A stretch of DNA of 64,000 nucleotides from Microvirga sp. 17 mud 1-3. Its GTDB lineage: Bacteria; Pseudomonadota; Alphaproteobacteria; Rhizobiales; Beijerinckiaceae. The notes under the pieces were generated by a model that did no database searches, was not told where the DNA came from, and saw only the letters and a program-made list of their open reading frames with translations. A program made the translations under genes and the position numbers. Within the stretch, counting starts at the first letter, position 1. Every line of letters begins with the position of its first letter. This document shows positions 1 through 10,570 of this stretch, in pieces. The stretch is taken from the NCBI RefSeq assembly GCF_003151255.1, contig NZ_CP029481.1, positions 2,294,001-2,358,000 of the forward strand, written 5' to 3'.

Positions 1-1108
1 GCACCGGGATCAGCTCGGGGGCGATTACGCGGACAGCACGCTTCTTGCCGTCGCTCGTGACCGCCTCGCGTTTCGCACCTTCACCTTGGGTGACGACGCG
101 GTTGTTCTCGATGGATTTCGGCCCGATGCCGGAGGATTCCTTGCTGGCGGTCGGTGCAGCGGCGGCCGTTTCGGCGGCGGCTTTGGCCTCCTCGTCGGCC
201 TTCTTGTCGGCGGCCTTGCGGGCCTGCACGACCTTGGGACGGGACATCTCCTCGGCCTTCTCGGCCGTCACGATAATATCGCCCTTGCGCTGCTCCAGCA
301 TGCTCTCGGCCCGGCGCAGGACCACGGCCCAGCTTTCGGTGTCCCGCTTGCAGGCCACCGCGGAATCGAAGCTCTTGCGGAACTTGAAGGCATTGGGAAG
401 GGACGTGTAGGGCTTACTTCCGACGACCGACACGGCTTGGTTGAGCCCGTTATCGCCGCCCGGATACGCGAATGCGAGGGTCTCGGTCTCCGGGCAGAGG
501 GCCTGACACATCTCGTTGGCGCCCTCGCGTCCGCCGGGCGAGACGCTCAAGGGGAAGAAGGAGCCGTCCCCGGTCCGCACGCAGATGAGCTTTCGGCCGC
601 CATAGGCCTGCTGCTCCTCGGTGATGATCGGCTGGCCCTCGGGCATGATTTCGGCCGGCTGGGGCTGGCCGCGGGGCGGGCCGAACAGGGATTCGAAGAA
701 GCCGCGCGGCTGGTCGGCGGCGCAGCTCTGCTGGACGGCCGCCATGAGCTGGCGACGCCGGAACTCGAAATCCCCCGAATCGTAGCCCTGGGCCGACAGC
801 CTGGCGAAGTTCGCCTCCATCTGCCGGATGCGCCCCGCAATGGCGCCGCACTCGGCCGGCGGCGGACCGGCCAGGAAGCCGAGGGGGCCGCGCTCGCAGC
901 CGATGGATCGGTAGTAATTGACGAGGCGGCCGATCTCGACGCGCATGCTTTCCGCCTCACCCGAGGTGGAGCGGCCGCCGCTGCGCTCCAGGGCGGCCAG
1001 CTGAGCCCGGAAGCGCTGGCACTCGGCGGATTGGGCGAACGCGGCTCCGCCGGCGGCCAAAAAGGCCGCGACGGCGACAAGGGAACGGAGGAAAGATGTC
1101 TTGGCCAT
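1..1108 (-). CDS. DUF2865 family exported protein (3' end outside window)
   Basis: The frame is open from an ATG at 1108 to the left edge with no stop, so the C-terminus is missing. The first 25 residues form a signal peptide (MAKTSFLRSL then VAVAAFLAAGG, cut likely after AFA), so the protein is exported. The middle has the DUF2865 signature: ICVRTGDGSFFPLS, then EMCQALCPETETLAFAYPGG, followed by a Lys/Ala-rich region. DUF2865 is a Hyphomicrobiales family without a known function. The long plus-strand frame across the same region is an antisense shadow. The family is clear, the role is not. Confidence 0.8.
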   Translation of the reverse strand, partial: MAKTSFLRSLVAVAAFLAAGGAAFAQSAECQRFRAQLAALERSGGRSTSGEAESMRVEIGRLVNYYRSIGCERGPLGFLAGPPPAECGAIAGRIRQMEANFARLSAQGYDSGDFEFRRRQLMAAVQQSCAADQPRGFFESLFGPPRGQPQPAEIMPEGQPIITEEQQAYGGRKLICVRTGDGSFFPLSVSPGGREGANEMCQALCPETETLAFAYPGGDNGLNQAVSVVGSKPYTSLPNAFKFRKSFDSAVACKRDTESWAVVLRRAESMLEQRKGDIIVTAEKAEEMSRPKVVQARKAADKKADEEAKAAAETAAAAPTASKESSGIGPKSIENNRVVTQGEGAKREAVTSDGKKRAVRVIAPELIPV

Positions 1109-1275
1109 TATGAGCGTCGCGAAACCGTGTCGTTCAAGTGGTTCTCCCGGAAGGGAGGACAAAAGACGTCGTGAAAAGGGCCCCAATATGGTCGGAGCCT
1201 TGCCGGATGAAGGGAAATGACCATCATGGCCCCCGGCCAGCAGAATCCCCGTCACACCGAGATCTGGGGGACAGC

Positions 1276-1656
1276 ATGTACTCTCATACGACGATTGGGG
1301 CAAATGACCTCGACCGCGCAAGGGACTTCTATGACGCGGCCCTCGCGCCTCTGGACTTGCGGATCCGCTTCTCGTCGCCGGAAATGATCGCTTACGGTGC
1401 CGGCGGACGCCCTCTATTCCTTGTTGTGCGCCCCTTCGACGGCCGTGACCCCTCTCCCGGGAACGGCACCATGGTGGCTTTCATGGCCGAGCGGCGCGAG
1501 CAGGTCGATGCCTGCCATGCGGCCGCCCTCGCCATGGGCGGGCAGGACGAGGGGCAGCCGGGCCTGCGCCCCCAGTATCATGCCCATTATTACGGGGCCT
1601 ATTTCCGCGACCCGGATGGCAACAAGATCTGCGTGTGCAGCCACCATCCGGAGTGA
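1276..1656 (+). CDS. VOC family protein (glyoxalase/bleomycin-resistance fold)
   Basis: This 126-residue protein is about one VOC domain long. It begins MYSHTTIGANDLDRARDFYD, the usual first strand and helix of the fold, and ends with YFRDPDGNKICVCSH, the typical second-half motif in which the region around DPDGN supplies a metal ligand or neighbours it. I chose the ATG at 1276 because homology begins there; an upstream in-frame start at 1138 would add 46 residues without domain character. VOC proteins include glyoxalases, dioxygenases and resistance proteins; the substrate cannot be told. It stands alone between the DUF2865 gene and creA. Confidence 0.8.
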   Translation: MYSHTTIGANDLDRARDFYDAALAPLDLRIRFSSPEMIAYGAGGRPLFLVVRPFDGRDPSPGNGTMVAFMAERREQVDACHAAALAMGGQDEGQPGLRPQYHAHYYGAYFRDPDGNKICVCSHHPE

Positions 1657-1806
1657 CATCGCTGGGCGAATCCTCGGGCGCCTCCCCTCGCGAAAGCCAT
1701 CTTCCGTTCCTACATGGCAGCTTGACCTTGGCGGCCCGATTCCGGGAGCGCGAGGATCCCGGCAGGCGGAGACCCCGCCGGATCATCTCTTAAGGAGACC
1801 GAAGCC

Positions 1807-2313
1807 ATGCTCGCCCGCCTTGCCCTGGCCGCCGCCCTGACCCTGGGAGCCGTCTGCGGTGCCGCAGCGCAGGAGCCCGACGTCATTTTCAAGAAATCCA
1901 CCGTCTGGCGCGCCCTGACCCCCAACGACAAGCTCGCCGTCTACGGGATCGACGACCCGGACATCGAGGGCGTGGCCTGCCATTACACCACCCCCGAGCG
2001 GGGCGGCATCTCAGGCACTTTCGGGGTCGCCGAGGAAGTCTCGGACATTTCCCTGTCCTGCCGCCAGATCGGCCCGGTGCGCTTCAAAAAGAAGTTCTCG
2101 CAAGGAGACGCGGTGTTCAGCGAGAGGCGGTCGCTCATCTTCAAGCGTATGCATATCGTTCGGGGCTGCGACGCCAAGCGCAACACCCTCGTCTACATGG
2201 TCTATTCTGATCGACCCATCGAGGGTTCGCCCAAGAACTCTACCTCCAGCGTGCCGCTTATGCCCTGGGGCACCGAGCAGCCTCCGAAATGCGGCGAGTG
2301 GCTGAACGGCTAG
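1807..2313 (+). CDS. creA: CreA family periplasmic protein
   Basis: This 168-residue protein starts with a signal peptide (MLARLALAAALTLGAVCGAAAQ). The mature part matches CreA: NDKLAVYGIDDPDIEGVACH, GGISGTFGVAEEVSDISLSC, then KRNTLVYMVYSD and EGSPKNSTSSVPL. CreA is a conserved exported protein of unknown biochemical role, named from the E. coli creABCD locus; no creBCD genes are present here. A purine-rich AAGGAGACC lies just before the ATG. It is convergent with glmS. Confidence 0.88.
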   Translation: MLARLALAAALTLGAVCGAAAQEPDVIFKKSTVWRALTPNDKLAVYGIDDPDIEGVACHYTTPERGGISGTFGVAEEVSDISLSCRQIGPVRFKKKFSQGDAVFSERRSLIFKRMHIVRGCDAKRNTLVYMVYSDRPIEGSPKNSTSSVPLMPWGTEQPPKCGEWLNG

Positions 2314-2411
2314 GATTGGTGTGGGCGTGCACGCTTGGCCAGATGGCTGGACGGTCAGAATTCGCCGGCTCAGCCGAAATTGATAAATGCCCCAAAGTTG
2401 CGGCGTTGCTG

Positions 2412-4238
2412 CTACTCCACCGTCACGGACTTCGCGAGATTGCGCGGCTGGTCCACGTCTTTCCCCATAAAGACGGCCGTGTGATAGGCGAGGAGCTGGA
2501 TGGGCACCGAGTGGACGATGGGTGCCACGATCGGATGAACCGACGGCATCACGATGGTCGCGAGCGTATCGAGGCCCGTTTCCAGCGCGCCTCTCTCGTC
2601 CGTGATGAGGACGATGCGTCCGCCGCGCGCGGCGACTTCCTGCATGTTGGACACGGTCTTCTCGAACACCGCGTCGTGGGGTGCGATCACGATGACCGGC
2701 ATGGCCTCGTCGATGAGCGCGATGGGACCGTGCTTCAACTCGCCAGCCGCATAACCTTCCGCGTGGATGTAGGAGATTTCCTTCAGCTTCAGGGCGCCCT
2801 CGAGGGCGAGCGGATAGGACGTCCCACGCCCGAGATAGAGCACATCCTTGGCCTTGGAGATCTCGCGCGCCAGGATCTCGATCTGGTGCTCCCGCTTGAT
2901 GGCCTCGCTCATCTGGCCCGGCACGCCGATCAGCGCATCGACGATGGTCTTTTCATCCTCAGGGCTGAGGGTGCCCCGGGCACGGCCGGCCGCGATTGCG
3001 AGGCACAGCAGAACGGTGAGCTGACAGGTGAACGCCTTCGTCGAAGCGACGCCGACCTCGACACCCGCGAGCGTGGAGGCGATCACGGCGCTCTCCCGCG
3101 CCATGGTCGATGTGGGCACGTTTACGACCGAGAGGGTGTGTTGGCCCTCGGCGCCCGCATAGCGCAGGGACGCGAGGGTATCGGCCGTCTCGCCCGACTG
3201 GGACACGAAGATCGCAAGGCCGCCGGGTTCCATAGGCGCTTCCCGATACCGGAATTCCGACGCCACATCGATCTCAACCGGGATCCGGGCGAGGCGCTCG
3301 AACCAGTATTTTGACACCAGGCCGGCCAGATAAGCCGTGCCGCATGCGGAAATGGAGATCCGCTTCAGGTCCTTGAAATCGAACGGCAGCTCGACGGGCA
3401 GCTCGACCCGCCCGGCCGAGAAATTGACGTAATGCGCCAGGGTACGGCCGACGACTTCCGGCTGCTCGTGAATTTCCTTCGCCATGAAGTGGCGGTAATT
3501 GCCCTTGTCGGCAATGAACGAGCCCGAGAGAATCTTGTGACGGGGGCGATGGACCGATTGGCCCTTCTCGTCCCTGATGTCGACGTTCCTATGGCGCAGG
3601 ATGGCCCAGTCGCCGTCCTCGAGATAGGCGATTTCGTCGGTGAAGGGCGCCAGTGCCAGGGCGTCGGAACCGAGATAGGTCTCGCCGTCGCCATAGCCGA
3701 TGGCGAGCGGCGCGCCGTGACGGGCGCCGATCATCAGGTCGTCCTCGCCCGCGAACAGGAATCCGAGCGCGAAAGCCCCGCGCAGGCGCGGCAGGGTGAC
3801 GGCAACCGCCTCGATGGGCGGGCGGCCCTGGCGCATCTCATAGGTGACGAGCTGTGCCACAACCTCCGTATCGGTCTCGGTCTCAAAGCGGATCCCCTTC
3901 GATTCCAGCGCCGCCTTCAGCTCGCGGAAATTCTCGATGATCCCGTTATGGACCACCGCCAGCTTGTCGGTCGCGTGGGGGTGGGCATTCGTCTCGTTGG
4001 GCTTGCCGTGAGTGGCCCAGCGGGTGTGGCCGATGCCGATGAAGCCCGAGAGAGGGGCCTGGGAGAGCTTGGCCTCCAGGTTGCGAAGTTTGCCCTCCGC
4101 CCGGCGTCGGTCCAGGCGTCCATCCTCCAGGGTTGCGACGCCGGCGGAATCGTAACCGCGGTATTCGAGCCGCCTGAGAGCCTCGACGATCTGTCCGGCG
4201 ACAGGTTCCTTCCCGACGATTCCAACGATTCCGCACAT
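2412..4238 (-). CDS. glmS: glutamine--fructose-6-phosphate aminotransferase (isomerizing)
   Basis: GlmS makes glucosamine-6-phosphate from fructose-6-phosphate and glutamine, the first step towards UDP-GlcNAc for peptidoglycan and LPS. The 608-residue protein has the usual length. It starts MCGIVGIVG, so Cys2 becomes the N-terminal nucleophile of the Ntn glutaminase domain (about 1-225). Two SIS domains follow (SQSGETADT near the start of the first; GRGTSYPLALEGALKLKEIS in the second). It ends SVTVE. An upstream ATG at 4247 would add MPD and bury the catalytic Cys; GGGGA sits about ten bases before the chosen start. glmU lies 108 bp upstream on the same strand, so both UDP-GlcNAc enzymes are probably co-transcribed. 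No glmS ribozyme is visible. Confidence 0.96.
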   Translation of the reverse strand: MCGIVGIVGKEPVAGQIVEALRRLEYRGYDSAGVATLEDGRLDRRRAEGKLRNLEAKLSQAPLSGFIGIGHTRWATHGKPNETNAHPHATDKLAVVHNGIIENFRELKAALESKGIRFETETDTEVVAQLVTYEMRQGRPPIEAVAVTLPRLRGAFALGFLFAGEDDLMIGARHGAPLAIGYGDGETYLGSDALALAPFTDEIAYLEDGDWAILRHRNVDIRDEKGQSVHRPRHKILSGSFIADKGNYRHFMAKEIHEQPEVVGRTLAHYVNFSAGRVELPVELPFDFKDLKRISISACGTAYLAGLVSKYWFERLARIPVEIDVASEFRYREAPMEPGGLAIFVSQSGETADTLASLRYAGAEGQHTLSVVNVPTSTMARESAVIASTLAGVEVGVASTKAFTCQLTVLLCLAIAAGRARGTLSPEDEKTIVDALIGVPGQMSEAIKREHQIEILAREISKAKDVLYLGRGTSYPLALEGALKLKEISYIHAEGYAAGELKHGPIALIDEAMPVIVIAPHDAVFEKTVSNMQEVAARGGRIVLITDERGALETGLDTLATIVMPSVHPIVAPIVHSVPIQLLAYHTAVFMGKDVDQPRNLAKSVTVE

Positions 4239-4346
4239 GTCCGGCAATGTCCCCTGGGGCCCGAGGCCCGTTAAGCTTACGGCCCTGCTACAGAGGCACG
4301 TGCCTCATCTCAAATAAACTTGCGTGACCGATTGTGACATATGGCA

Positions 4347-5720
4347 TCACTTCGACTTTGCGGCCTGTGATTTCACCCTGAAGTTCCGCGCCCACTCCTC
4401 CTTGACGACCTGACGCCCACGTCCGAGCGCAAGGGCATCGGCCGGCACATCCTCCGTCACGACGGACCCGGAACCTACGAAGGCTCCCGCGCCGATCTTG
4501 AGCGGCGCCACGAGGGAAGAATTCGAACCGATGAACGCCCCCTCTCCGATCTCCGTACGGTATTTGCCGAAGCCGTCGTAATTGCACGTGATGGCACCTG
4601 CGCCGATATTCACGTCGGCCCCGATATTCGCGTCACCGAGATAGGTCAGGTGGCTGACCTTGGCTCCGGCGCCGAGCTGCGTGTTCTTGATCTCGACGAA
4701 GTTGCCGATCTTGGCCTTCGGGCCGATCTCGGCGCCCGGACGCAGGCGCGCAAAGGGGCCGATTCCGGCCTGCGGGGCCACGTGCGTGCCTTCGAGATGG
4801 CTGAAACTGTGGACCACAGCGCCGTCCTCGACGACGACGCCGGGGCCAAACACCACATGCGGCTCTACGATGACGTCCCGGCCGAGTCTGGTGTCGTGGC
4901 TGAAGAAGACGGTCTCGGGCGCCACAAGGGTCACACCGTCCGCCATGGCGGCTTGCCGCAGGCGCTCCTGGATCATGCGCTCCGCCTGAGCGAGCTGTGC
5001 CCGGTCGTTGACCCCGTGCACCTCCTCCTCCGGCACCGTGGCGGCAACGGCCCGGTGCCCGAGCGAACGGGCGATGGCGACCGCGTCGGTCAGGTAATAT
5101 TCCTGCTTGGCGTTCCGGTTCTCGATCTTCTCGAGGATGGCGAGGGCCACATCGCCCCGCAGGGCCATGAGGCCGCCATTGCAAAGGCGGATCGCCCGCT
5201 CGGCCTCGCTCGCATCCTTGTGCTCGCGGATGTCGAGCAACTCGTCGCCCGACATGATCAGGCGTCCGTACCCCGTCGGGTCCCGCGCCTCAAAGCCGAG
5301 AGAGACGACGGCCGCCCCCTGCGCCAGGGGCGCCCTCAGACGGGCCAGCGTCTCAAGGCTCACAAGGGGCGTGTCCGCATAGACCACGATGACATCGTCC
5401 GGCCGGCGCGCCAGGGCGTCGCGGGCGCTGAGTACCGCGTGGCCGGTTCCGAGCCTCTCCCGCTGCACGAAAATCTCCGCATCCGGGACCTGCCGGTGCG
5501 CATCCCTGGCAACGTCGTCCCGATCAGGGCCGATGACGACGGCTACCCGGTCCGCGCCGGCCTCCGTCACGGTGGCAAGGACGTGCCCGAGCATCGATCG
5601 GTTGGCGATCTCGTGGAGAACCTTCGGCTTCGAGGACTTCATCCGCGTCCCCTCGCCGGCCGCGAGGACGACGGCGAGACAGCTCCGGGATGGCGTATTC
5701 GACGGGAGAGATGATGTCAT
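4347..5720 (-). CDS. glmU: bifunctional UDP-N-acetylglucosamine pyrophosphorylase / glucosamine-1-phosphate N-acetyltransferase
   Basis: GlmU acetylates glucosamine-1-phosphate and couples it to UTP to give UDP-GlcNAc. The 457 residues match the E. coli length. The pyrophosphorylase domain begins with [19 protein letters not shown] (about 19-37). The left-handed beta-helix acetyltransferase domain (about 255-445) shows hexapeptide repeats and [20 protein letters not shown], then [14 protein letters not shown] near the C-terminus. I used the ATG at 5720, which gives a short N-terminal lead before the nucleotide-binding loop; the frame stays open further upstream but without domain character. 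It is divergent from opgG and upstream of glmS. Confidence 0.96.
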   Translation of the reverse strand: MTSSLPSNTPSRSCLAVVLAAGEGTRMKSSKPKVLHEIANRSMLGHVLATVTEAGADRVAVVIGPDRDDVARDAHRQVPDAEIFVQRERLGTGHAVLSARDALARRPDDVIVVYADTPLVSLETLARLRAPLAQGAAVVSLGFEARDPTGYGRLIMSGDELLDIREHKDASEAERAIRLCNGGLMALRGDVALAILEKIENRNAKQEYYLTDAVAIARSLGHRAVAATVPEEEVHGVNDRAQLAQAERMIQERLRQAAMADGVTLVAPETVFFSHDTRLGRDVIVEPHVVFGPGVVVEDGAVVHSFSHLEGTHVAPQAGIGPFARLRPGAEIGPKAKIGNFVEIKNTQLGAGAKVSHLTYLGDANIGADVNIGAGAITCNYDGFGKYRTEIGEGAFIGSNSSLVAPLKIGAGAFVGSGSVVTEDVPADALALGRGRQVVKEEWARNFRVKSQAAKSK

Positions 5721-5890
5721 AGGGTTTCGATCCAGAGTCGATTCTTCACGGCTGCTAGCCCATTCAGGGGTATTCCGGCAATCATCGATGACAAAATGGC
5801 GAAGCTCGGCACCAATTCGTTTCCTTCTGCCCCATCTTTGCTGATATGTACGGGCACGCAAATCTCCGTCGTCTCTGCCTTGTTCACTCA

Positions 5891-7471
5891 ATGAGTATCG
5901 CTGTGCCGGTCCCGATGGCTTCGCGCCTCTCTCATCCCCGCCGGCGCGATATGCTGGCCTATCTCGGCGTGTCCTTCGCCGGCCTCGCATATGCGCCGTC
6001 CCTTCGCGCCCAGACCTTTCAGGCAGTCGTTCAGGCCCGGATGGGCAACGGCCAGCCGTTTGACCCTGCTGTCGTGGTCGATATTGCGCGCCAACTCGCG
6101 AAAAAGCCTTATGTGGCGCCTCCGAACGACCTGCCGGACGTCTTCTCCGGACTGAACTACGAACAATATATCGGCATCAAGTCCCTGCAACAGCCTCTCT
6201 GGATCAACGAAGGCCGGGGAATTGCCGTCGAGCCGCTTCATCGCGGCTTCGTCTTCACCAATACGGTCGAGATCTTCCTGGTGGAGGACGGCGCGGTCCG
6301 GCGGATCGGCTACGACCCGTCGCGATTCGACTTCGGACGCATCAATGTCCCGGCCGGGATCGGCGATATCGGATTCTCGGGCTTCCGGCTGATTGCCACA
6401 TCGAGCGATAGCCCTCCCTTCGACTTCGCCATTGTGCAGGGTGCAACCTTCTTCCGCGCCATCGCAAAAGGCCAGAATTTCGGGGCCATTGCCCGGGCCC
6501 TGACCCTGAAGCCCGCGGATCCGAAGGGTGAGGAATTCCCGGCCTTCCGGGCATTTTGGCTCGAACGGCCCGCCATCGGCAGCAACAGTCTTACGGCCCA
6601 CGGGATCATCGATTCCGAGTCGGCCTCGGCGGCCCTGCGCATGACCTTCCGGCCCGGCGACATGACCATCGTCGATGTGGAGACGACCATCTTCCCACGC
6701 GTCAATCTGGACCATGTGGGCCTTGGAGGCATCGGCTCGACCTATTTCTACGGTCCGAATGACCGCCGCAATGCGGACGATTTCCGTCCGGCCGTCTACG
6801 AATCGACCGGCCTCCAGATGTTCAACGGCAAGGGCGAATGGCTCTGGCGCCCTCTCCAGAACCCGGAGACGCTCCAGATCTCGGCCTTCGTGGACGAGTC
6901 ACCCCGCGGCTTCGGCCTGATCCAGCGCGACCGCGCCTTCGAGACCTTCCAGGACGATGAGGCCCGCTTCGAACGGCGGCCGAGCCTGTGGATCGAGCCT
7001 CTGGCCGACTGGTCGCAGGGCAGCGTCCAGCTCCTTGAGATCCCGACGGATGCGGAGATCAACGACAACATCCTGACCTACTGGCGCCCGAAGGCGCCGA
7101 TGGCGGCCGGGTCGGAAGTGCCCTTCGCCTATCGCCAGTACTGGTGCTGGACCCCTCCGGAGCGCCCGCCCCTCGCGACCGTGGTCACGACCCGGGTGGG
7201 GCGGGGGTCGAGCGGCCGCAAGCGGCGCTTCGCCGTGGAATTTTCCGGCGACGTCCTGGGTGACAATCGCCCTGCTGACCTTAAATCCGTCCTCACGGTC
7301 AGCCCGGGTTCATTTCAGAACCTTAAGGTGTGGTCCTATCCGGAGAGAAAGGCGGTTCGCGTCGTCTTCGAACTTGACCCGGGCAATGAAAACGCGTGTG
7401 AGATGCGTCTCATTCTCGAAGCTGGCGGGAAGCAGATTAGCGAAACATGGCTCTATCGTTGGACACCATAG
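5891..7471 (+). CDS. opgG: periplasmic glucan biosynthesis protein OpgG/OpgD (MdoG family)
   Basis: OpgG-family proteins work in the periplasm on the beta-glucan backbone of osmoregulated periplasmic glucans. The N-terminus carries a twin-arginine-like signal ([19 protein letters not shown], about residues 17-35), more like OpgD than OpgG. Family landmarks include [27 protein letters not shown] and [14 protein letters not shown]. The length of about 526 residues fits. The start is uncertain: ATGs at 5846, 5891 and 5915 are all in frame and none has a clear ribosome site; I chose the one giving a short n-region before the arginines. The 3' end overlaps opgH by 25 bp, so the pair is co-transcribed and probably translationally coupled. 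Confidence 0.9.
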   Translation: MSIAVPVPMASRLSHPRRRDMLAYLGVSFAGLAYAPSLRAQTFQAVVQARMGNGQPFDPAVVVDIARQLAKKPYVAPPNDLPDVFSGLNYEQYIGIKSLQQPLWINEGRGIAVEPLHRGFVFTNTVEIFLVEDGAVRRIGYDPSRFDFGRINVPAGIGDIGFSGFRLIATSSDSPPFDFAIVQGATFFRAIAKGQNFGAIARALTLKPADPKGEEFPAFRAFWLERPAIGSNSLTAHGIIDSESASAALRMTFRPGDMTIVDVETTIFPRVNLDHVGLGGIGSTYFYGPNDRRNADDFRPAVYESTGLQMFNGKGEWLWRPLQNPETLQISAFVDESPRGFGLIQRDRAFETFQDDEARFERRPSLWIEPLADWSQGSVQLLEIPTDAEINDNILTYWRPKAPMAAGSEVPFAYRQYWCWTPPERPPLATVVTTRVGRGSSGRKRRFAVEFSGDVLGDNRPADLKSVLTVSPGSFQNLKVWSYPERKAVRVVFELDPGNENACEMRLILEAGGKQISETWLYRWTP

Positions 7472-9636
7472 GTCCCGATTCGAAGAACGCCACGACCGGG
7501 CGCTCCGAACCCGGCATGCCGCCTGAAAACCGGCTGGAGATGCCGACCCAATCGCTCCGGCGCTGGTCCGCATCCCAGGAGCGTAAGCCTATCGTCGAGC
7601 GATCGGCCTGGCGCACGGCCCTGGCGCGCCTGTTCGTCTTCGGCGGCGCCCTGCTCCTGACAGGATACGGCACCTACGAGATGTACCAGGTGGTGTCGGT
7701 CAGCCGCACCACCGTGCTCCAATGGCTGCTGGTTGCGCTCTTCACGGTCAATTTCTCGTGGATCGCCGTCGCCTTTACGAGTGCTTTGCTCGGGTTCTTC
7801 ACACTCCTGAGCCAACCTCGGACGCGCCCCGCCTTGCCGACAGCCCTCGCGGCCCGTACGGCCATCGTCATGCCCGTCTACAACGAGCAGACGGCGCGGA
7901 CCTTCGCGGCCCTCGAGGCAATCTACGAATCCGTGGAAGCGACCGGACTCGGCTCCCATTTCGACTATTTCATCCTCTCCGACACCACGGACCCGGATGC
8001 CTGGGTTGCGGAGGAGCGGGCTTTTCTCGATCTGCGCCGTCGGCTCGGCCCGCAGGCCCGGTTCTATTACCGGCACCGGGAGAAGAACTATCACCGCAAG
8101 GCCGGCAATATCGCGGATTTCGTCACCCGCTGGGGTGGCCATTACGAGCAAATGCTGGTCCTCGACGCGGACAGCCTGATGACCGGCGACTGCATCGTGC
8201 GCCTCGCGGCCGCCATGGAGGCGGATCCGGATGCCGGCATCATCCAGTCCCTGCCGCTCATCATCAACCGCAACACCCTCTTCGCGCGCCTCCAGCAATT
8301 CGCCGCGCGGGTGACGGGCCCGGTCATCGCCACGGGCCTCGCAGTCTGGATGGGCCGGGACGGGAACTACTGGGGGCACAACGCGATCATCCGCACGAAG
8401 GCCTTCGCGGACCAGGCCGGCCTGCCGGACCTGAAGGGCAAGCCGCCCCTGGGCGGGCACATTCTCAGCCACGATTTCGTCGAGGCGGCGCTCATGCGCC
8501 GCGCCGGCTGGGACGTGTACATGCTGCCCGACCTCGAAGGCTCCTACGAGGAAAGCCCGCCTTCCCTCATCGACCTCTCGGCGAGGGACCGGCGCTGGTG
8601 CCAGGGCAACCTCCAGCACATGCGGGTGATCGGCGCCAAGGGGCTCAAGCTCCCGACGCGCCAGCATTTCGCCACCGGCATCATGTCCTATCTGGCCTCG
8701 CCGTTCTGGCTGTTCCAGCTCATCGTCGGTATCGCGCTGGTTCTGCAGACGACCTATATCCGGCCGGAGTATTTTGCCCGCGATTTCCGTCTCTACCCCA
8801 TCTGGCCGCGCTTCGACCCCGAGCGCGCTCTCGCGCTCTTCGCGCTGACCATGGGGATCCTGCTCGCTCCCAAGATTTTCGGGACGCTTCTCATGCTCCT
8901 GCGGGGCCCTGAGCGTCGCGCCTCGGGCGGCGGAATTCGGGTGGTCCTGTCCTCCCTGATGGAGATCATCCTCTCGGCTCTGCTGGCGCCGATCCTGATG
9001 CTGATTCAATCAGGCTCCGTGTTCCAGATCCTGCTCGGACGGGATACCGGGTGGCAGCCGCAGCGCCGCGACGACGGGTCGATCCCCATGCAGGACATCA
9101 TCCGCCGCCATCGGTGGCACACGGTCCTGGGCGCCCTGACGGGCATCTCGGCCTTCATGATCGCCACGTCCCTGTTCCTCTGGATGTCTCCGACGATTCT
9201 CGGCCTCCTCCTGGCCATTCCGCTCTCGTGGCTGAGCGGCCAACTCGGGGCAGGTCTCGCCCTCAAGCGCCTGGGGCTCCTGCGGACGCCGGAAGAGCAT
9301 GAGCCTCCGGCCATTGCGGTGCGTGCCAACGAACTTCAGCAGCGCAACACGTCCTTCGGCTTCGACGATCAGGATGGCCTTTTCGCCCTCTGCTGCGACC
9401 GCGAGCTTCGCGAACGTCACGCCGAGATGCTGTCTCCTGCCTCCCGTCGGAAGCGGGGCGAGATCGAGACCGACCGGGCCTTGGCAGAGGCAAAGCTGAC
9501 GGATGCCGAGACGGTCGAGGAAGCGCTCGGCTGGCTCAAGCCCAAGGAGCGTATGGCCATCCTCAAGGATCCGGCGCTTCTCACCCGGCTGGTTGAACTG
9601 AGCGGCAGAGGTGTCGAGGCCAAGGCGGCCGAGTAA
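7447..9636 (+). CDS. opgH: glucans biosynthesis glucosyltransferase H
   Basis: OpgH is the inner-membrane glucosyltransferase that builds the linear beta-glucan backbone from UDP-glucose. The 729 residues show two membrane helices near 58-115, a GT2 catalytic domain with VMPVYNEQ near 140, the DADS metal-binding motif at about 240-243 and the RDRRWCQGN acceptor-site motif at about 379-387, followed by several more membrane helices (about 415-620) and a soluble tail. The ATG lies inside the end of opgG. Rhizobia often use cyclic glucans (NdvB) instead; here the enterobacterial-type OpgGH pair is present. Confidence 0.95.
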   Translation: MALSLDTIGPDSKNATTGRSEPGMPPENRLEMPTQSLRRWSASQERKPIVERSAWRTALARLFVFGGALLLTGYGTYEMYQVVSVSRTTVLQWLLVALFTVNFSWIAVAFTSALLGFFTLLSQPRTRPALPTALAARTAIVMPVYNEQTARTFAALEAIYESVEATGLGSHFDYFILSDTTDPDAWVAEERAFLDLRRRLGPQARFYYRHREKNYHRKAGNIADFVTRWGGHYEQMLVLDADSLMTGDCIVRLAAAMEADPDAGIIQSLPLIINRNTLFARLQQFAARVTGPVIATGLAVWMGRDGNYWGHNAIIRTKAFADQAGLPDLKGKPPLGGHILSHDFVEAALMRRAGWDVYMLPDLEGSYEESPPSLIDLSARDRRWCQGNLQHMRVIGAKGLKLPTRQHFATGIMSYLASPFWLFQLIVGIALVLQTTYIRPEYFARDFRLYPIWPRFDPERALALFALTMGILLAPKIFGTLLMLLRGPERRASGGGIRVVLSSLMEIILSALLAPILMLIQSGSVFQILLGRDTGWQPQRRDDGSIPMQDIIRRHRWHTVLGALTGISAFMIATSLFLWMSPTILGLLLAIPLSWLSGQLGAGLALKRLGLLRTPEEHEPPAIAVRANELQQRNTSFGFDDQDGLFALCCDRELRERHAEMLSPASRRKRGEIETDRALAEAKLTDAETVEEALGWLKPKERMAILKDPALLTRLVELSGRGVEAKAAE

Positions 9637-9644
9637 CCCTGCGG

Positions 9645-10559
9645 TCAGGCCGAGGCCTGCTCGGGGGCGGCTCGCTCCGCGTCGCTTGCCACCTCGCTCA
9701 TCAGCCAGTCGCGGAAGGCCTGGATCTTCGGGGCGCGACGCCGCGCCTTCGGATAAACCACCCAGTAGCTCCGCTCCGCCGTGACCACGAGGTCAAACGG
9801 CTGGACCAGCCGTCCGGCCGCCAGATCCGCCCGGAAGAAGAAGGGGTTGATCAACGCCACCCCCTGCCCGGCCATCGCCGCCATGCCCTCGAATTGCTGC
9901 GCCCCGAGCGAGAAATCCGGCCGGCTCGACAGATCGACGCAGGACACGCCCGCGGCTGTGAACCAGTCCTGCCACCAGGGATCGCTGGGAGCAATCAGGG
10001 GCAATTGGAGAAGGTCTTCGGGCTCGCGCAGGCAGGCCCGCCGGGCGAGGTCCGGGCTGCAGACCGGCGTGAACTGGTTGGGGAACAGGAGGTGCGCCTC
10101 CAGTCCCGGCCAGTTGCCGGTGCCGCTGCGGATGCCGAGGTCGAAATCGTGCTTCGAAAAATCGACGATCTGCTGGTTGATGTCGATCTGAACAGCGATG
10201 CCGGGGTGCAGCTGTTGGAATCGGCCGAGCCGGGGCACCAGCCAGTTGGCCGCGACCGTCGTCAGCGTCGTGATGCTTAGCGTGGCCTGAACCGCCTCGT
10301 CGAGACCCTCGAAAGCGGCCCGCAGTAGGCCGAAGGCCTCCGTCACGGCGGGGACAAGCTGTTTCCCCTTGGCCGTCAGGCCAACATGACGGGCATGACG
10401 CGTGAAGAGCGGTGCTCCGATCCGGTCTTCCAGCATCCGGATCTGGTAGCTGACCGCCGCCTGGGTCATGCCGAGTTCCTCGGCGGCCCGGGTGAAGCTC
10501 TGGTGGCGCGCGGCCGCTTCGAAGACGCGGACGGCGCTCATGGGTGGGAGTTTCGACAT
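9645..10559 (-). CDS. LysR family transcriptional regulator, GcvA type
   Basis: This 304-residue regulator starts MSKLPPMSAVRVFEAAARHQ, the hallmark of the GcvA-like branch of LysR proteins, with a winged helix-turn-helix at about 1-65 (SFTRAAEELGMTQAAVSYQI) and a substrate-binding effector domain from about 95. GcvA itself controls glycine cleavage genes, but most relatives have other targets, and no gcv genes are nearby. A perfect 17-bp palindrome lies 12 bp before its start, probably its own operator. It is divergent from a DUF1127 gene and convergent with opgH. Confidence 0.9.
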   Translation of the reverse strand: MSKLPPMSAVRVFEAAARHQSFTRAAEELGMTQAAVSYQIRMLEDRIGAPLFTRHARHVGLTAKGKQLVPAVTEAFGLLRAAFEGLDEAVQATLSITTLTTVAANWLVPRLGRFQQLHPGIAVQIDINQQIVDFSKHDFDLGIRSGTGNWPGLEAHLLFPNQFTPVCSPDLARRACLREPEDLLQLPLIAPSDPWWQDWFTAAGVSCVDLSSRPDFSLGAQQFEGMAAMAGQGVALINPFFFRADLAAGRLVQPFDLVVTAERSYWVVYPKARRRAPKIQAFRDWLMSEVASDAERAAPEQASA

Positions 10560-10570
10560 CGAGGCTCATC

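Noticed and set aside
86..1174. 362-codon plus-strand frame at the left edge
   Set aside because: It is antisense to the DUF2865 gene, has no domain, and arises from high GC; the minus frame has a signal peptide and family motifs.
4239..4346. glmS ribozyme or riboswitch in the spacer before glmS
   Set aside because: The 108-bp spacer is too short and shows no conserved ribozyme core; such ribozymes are mainly in Firmicutes.
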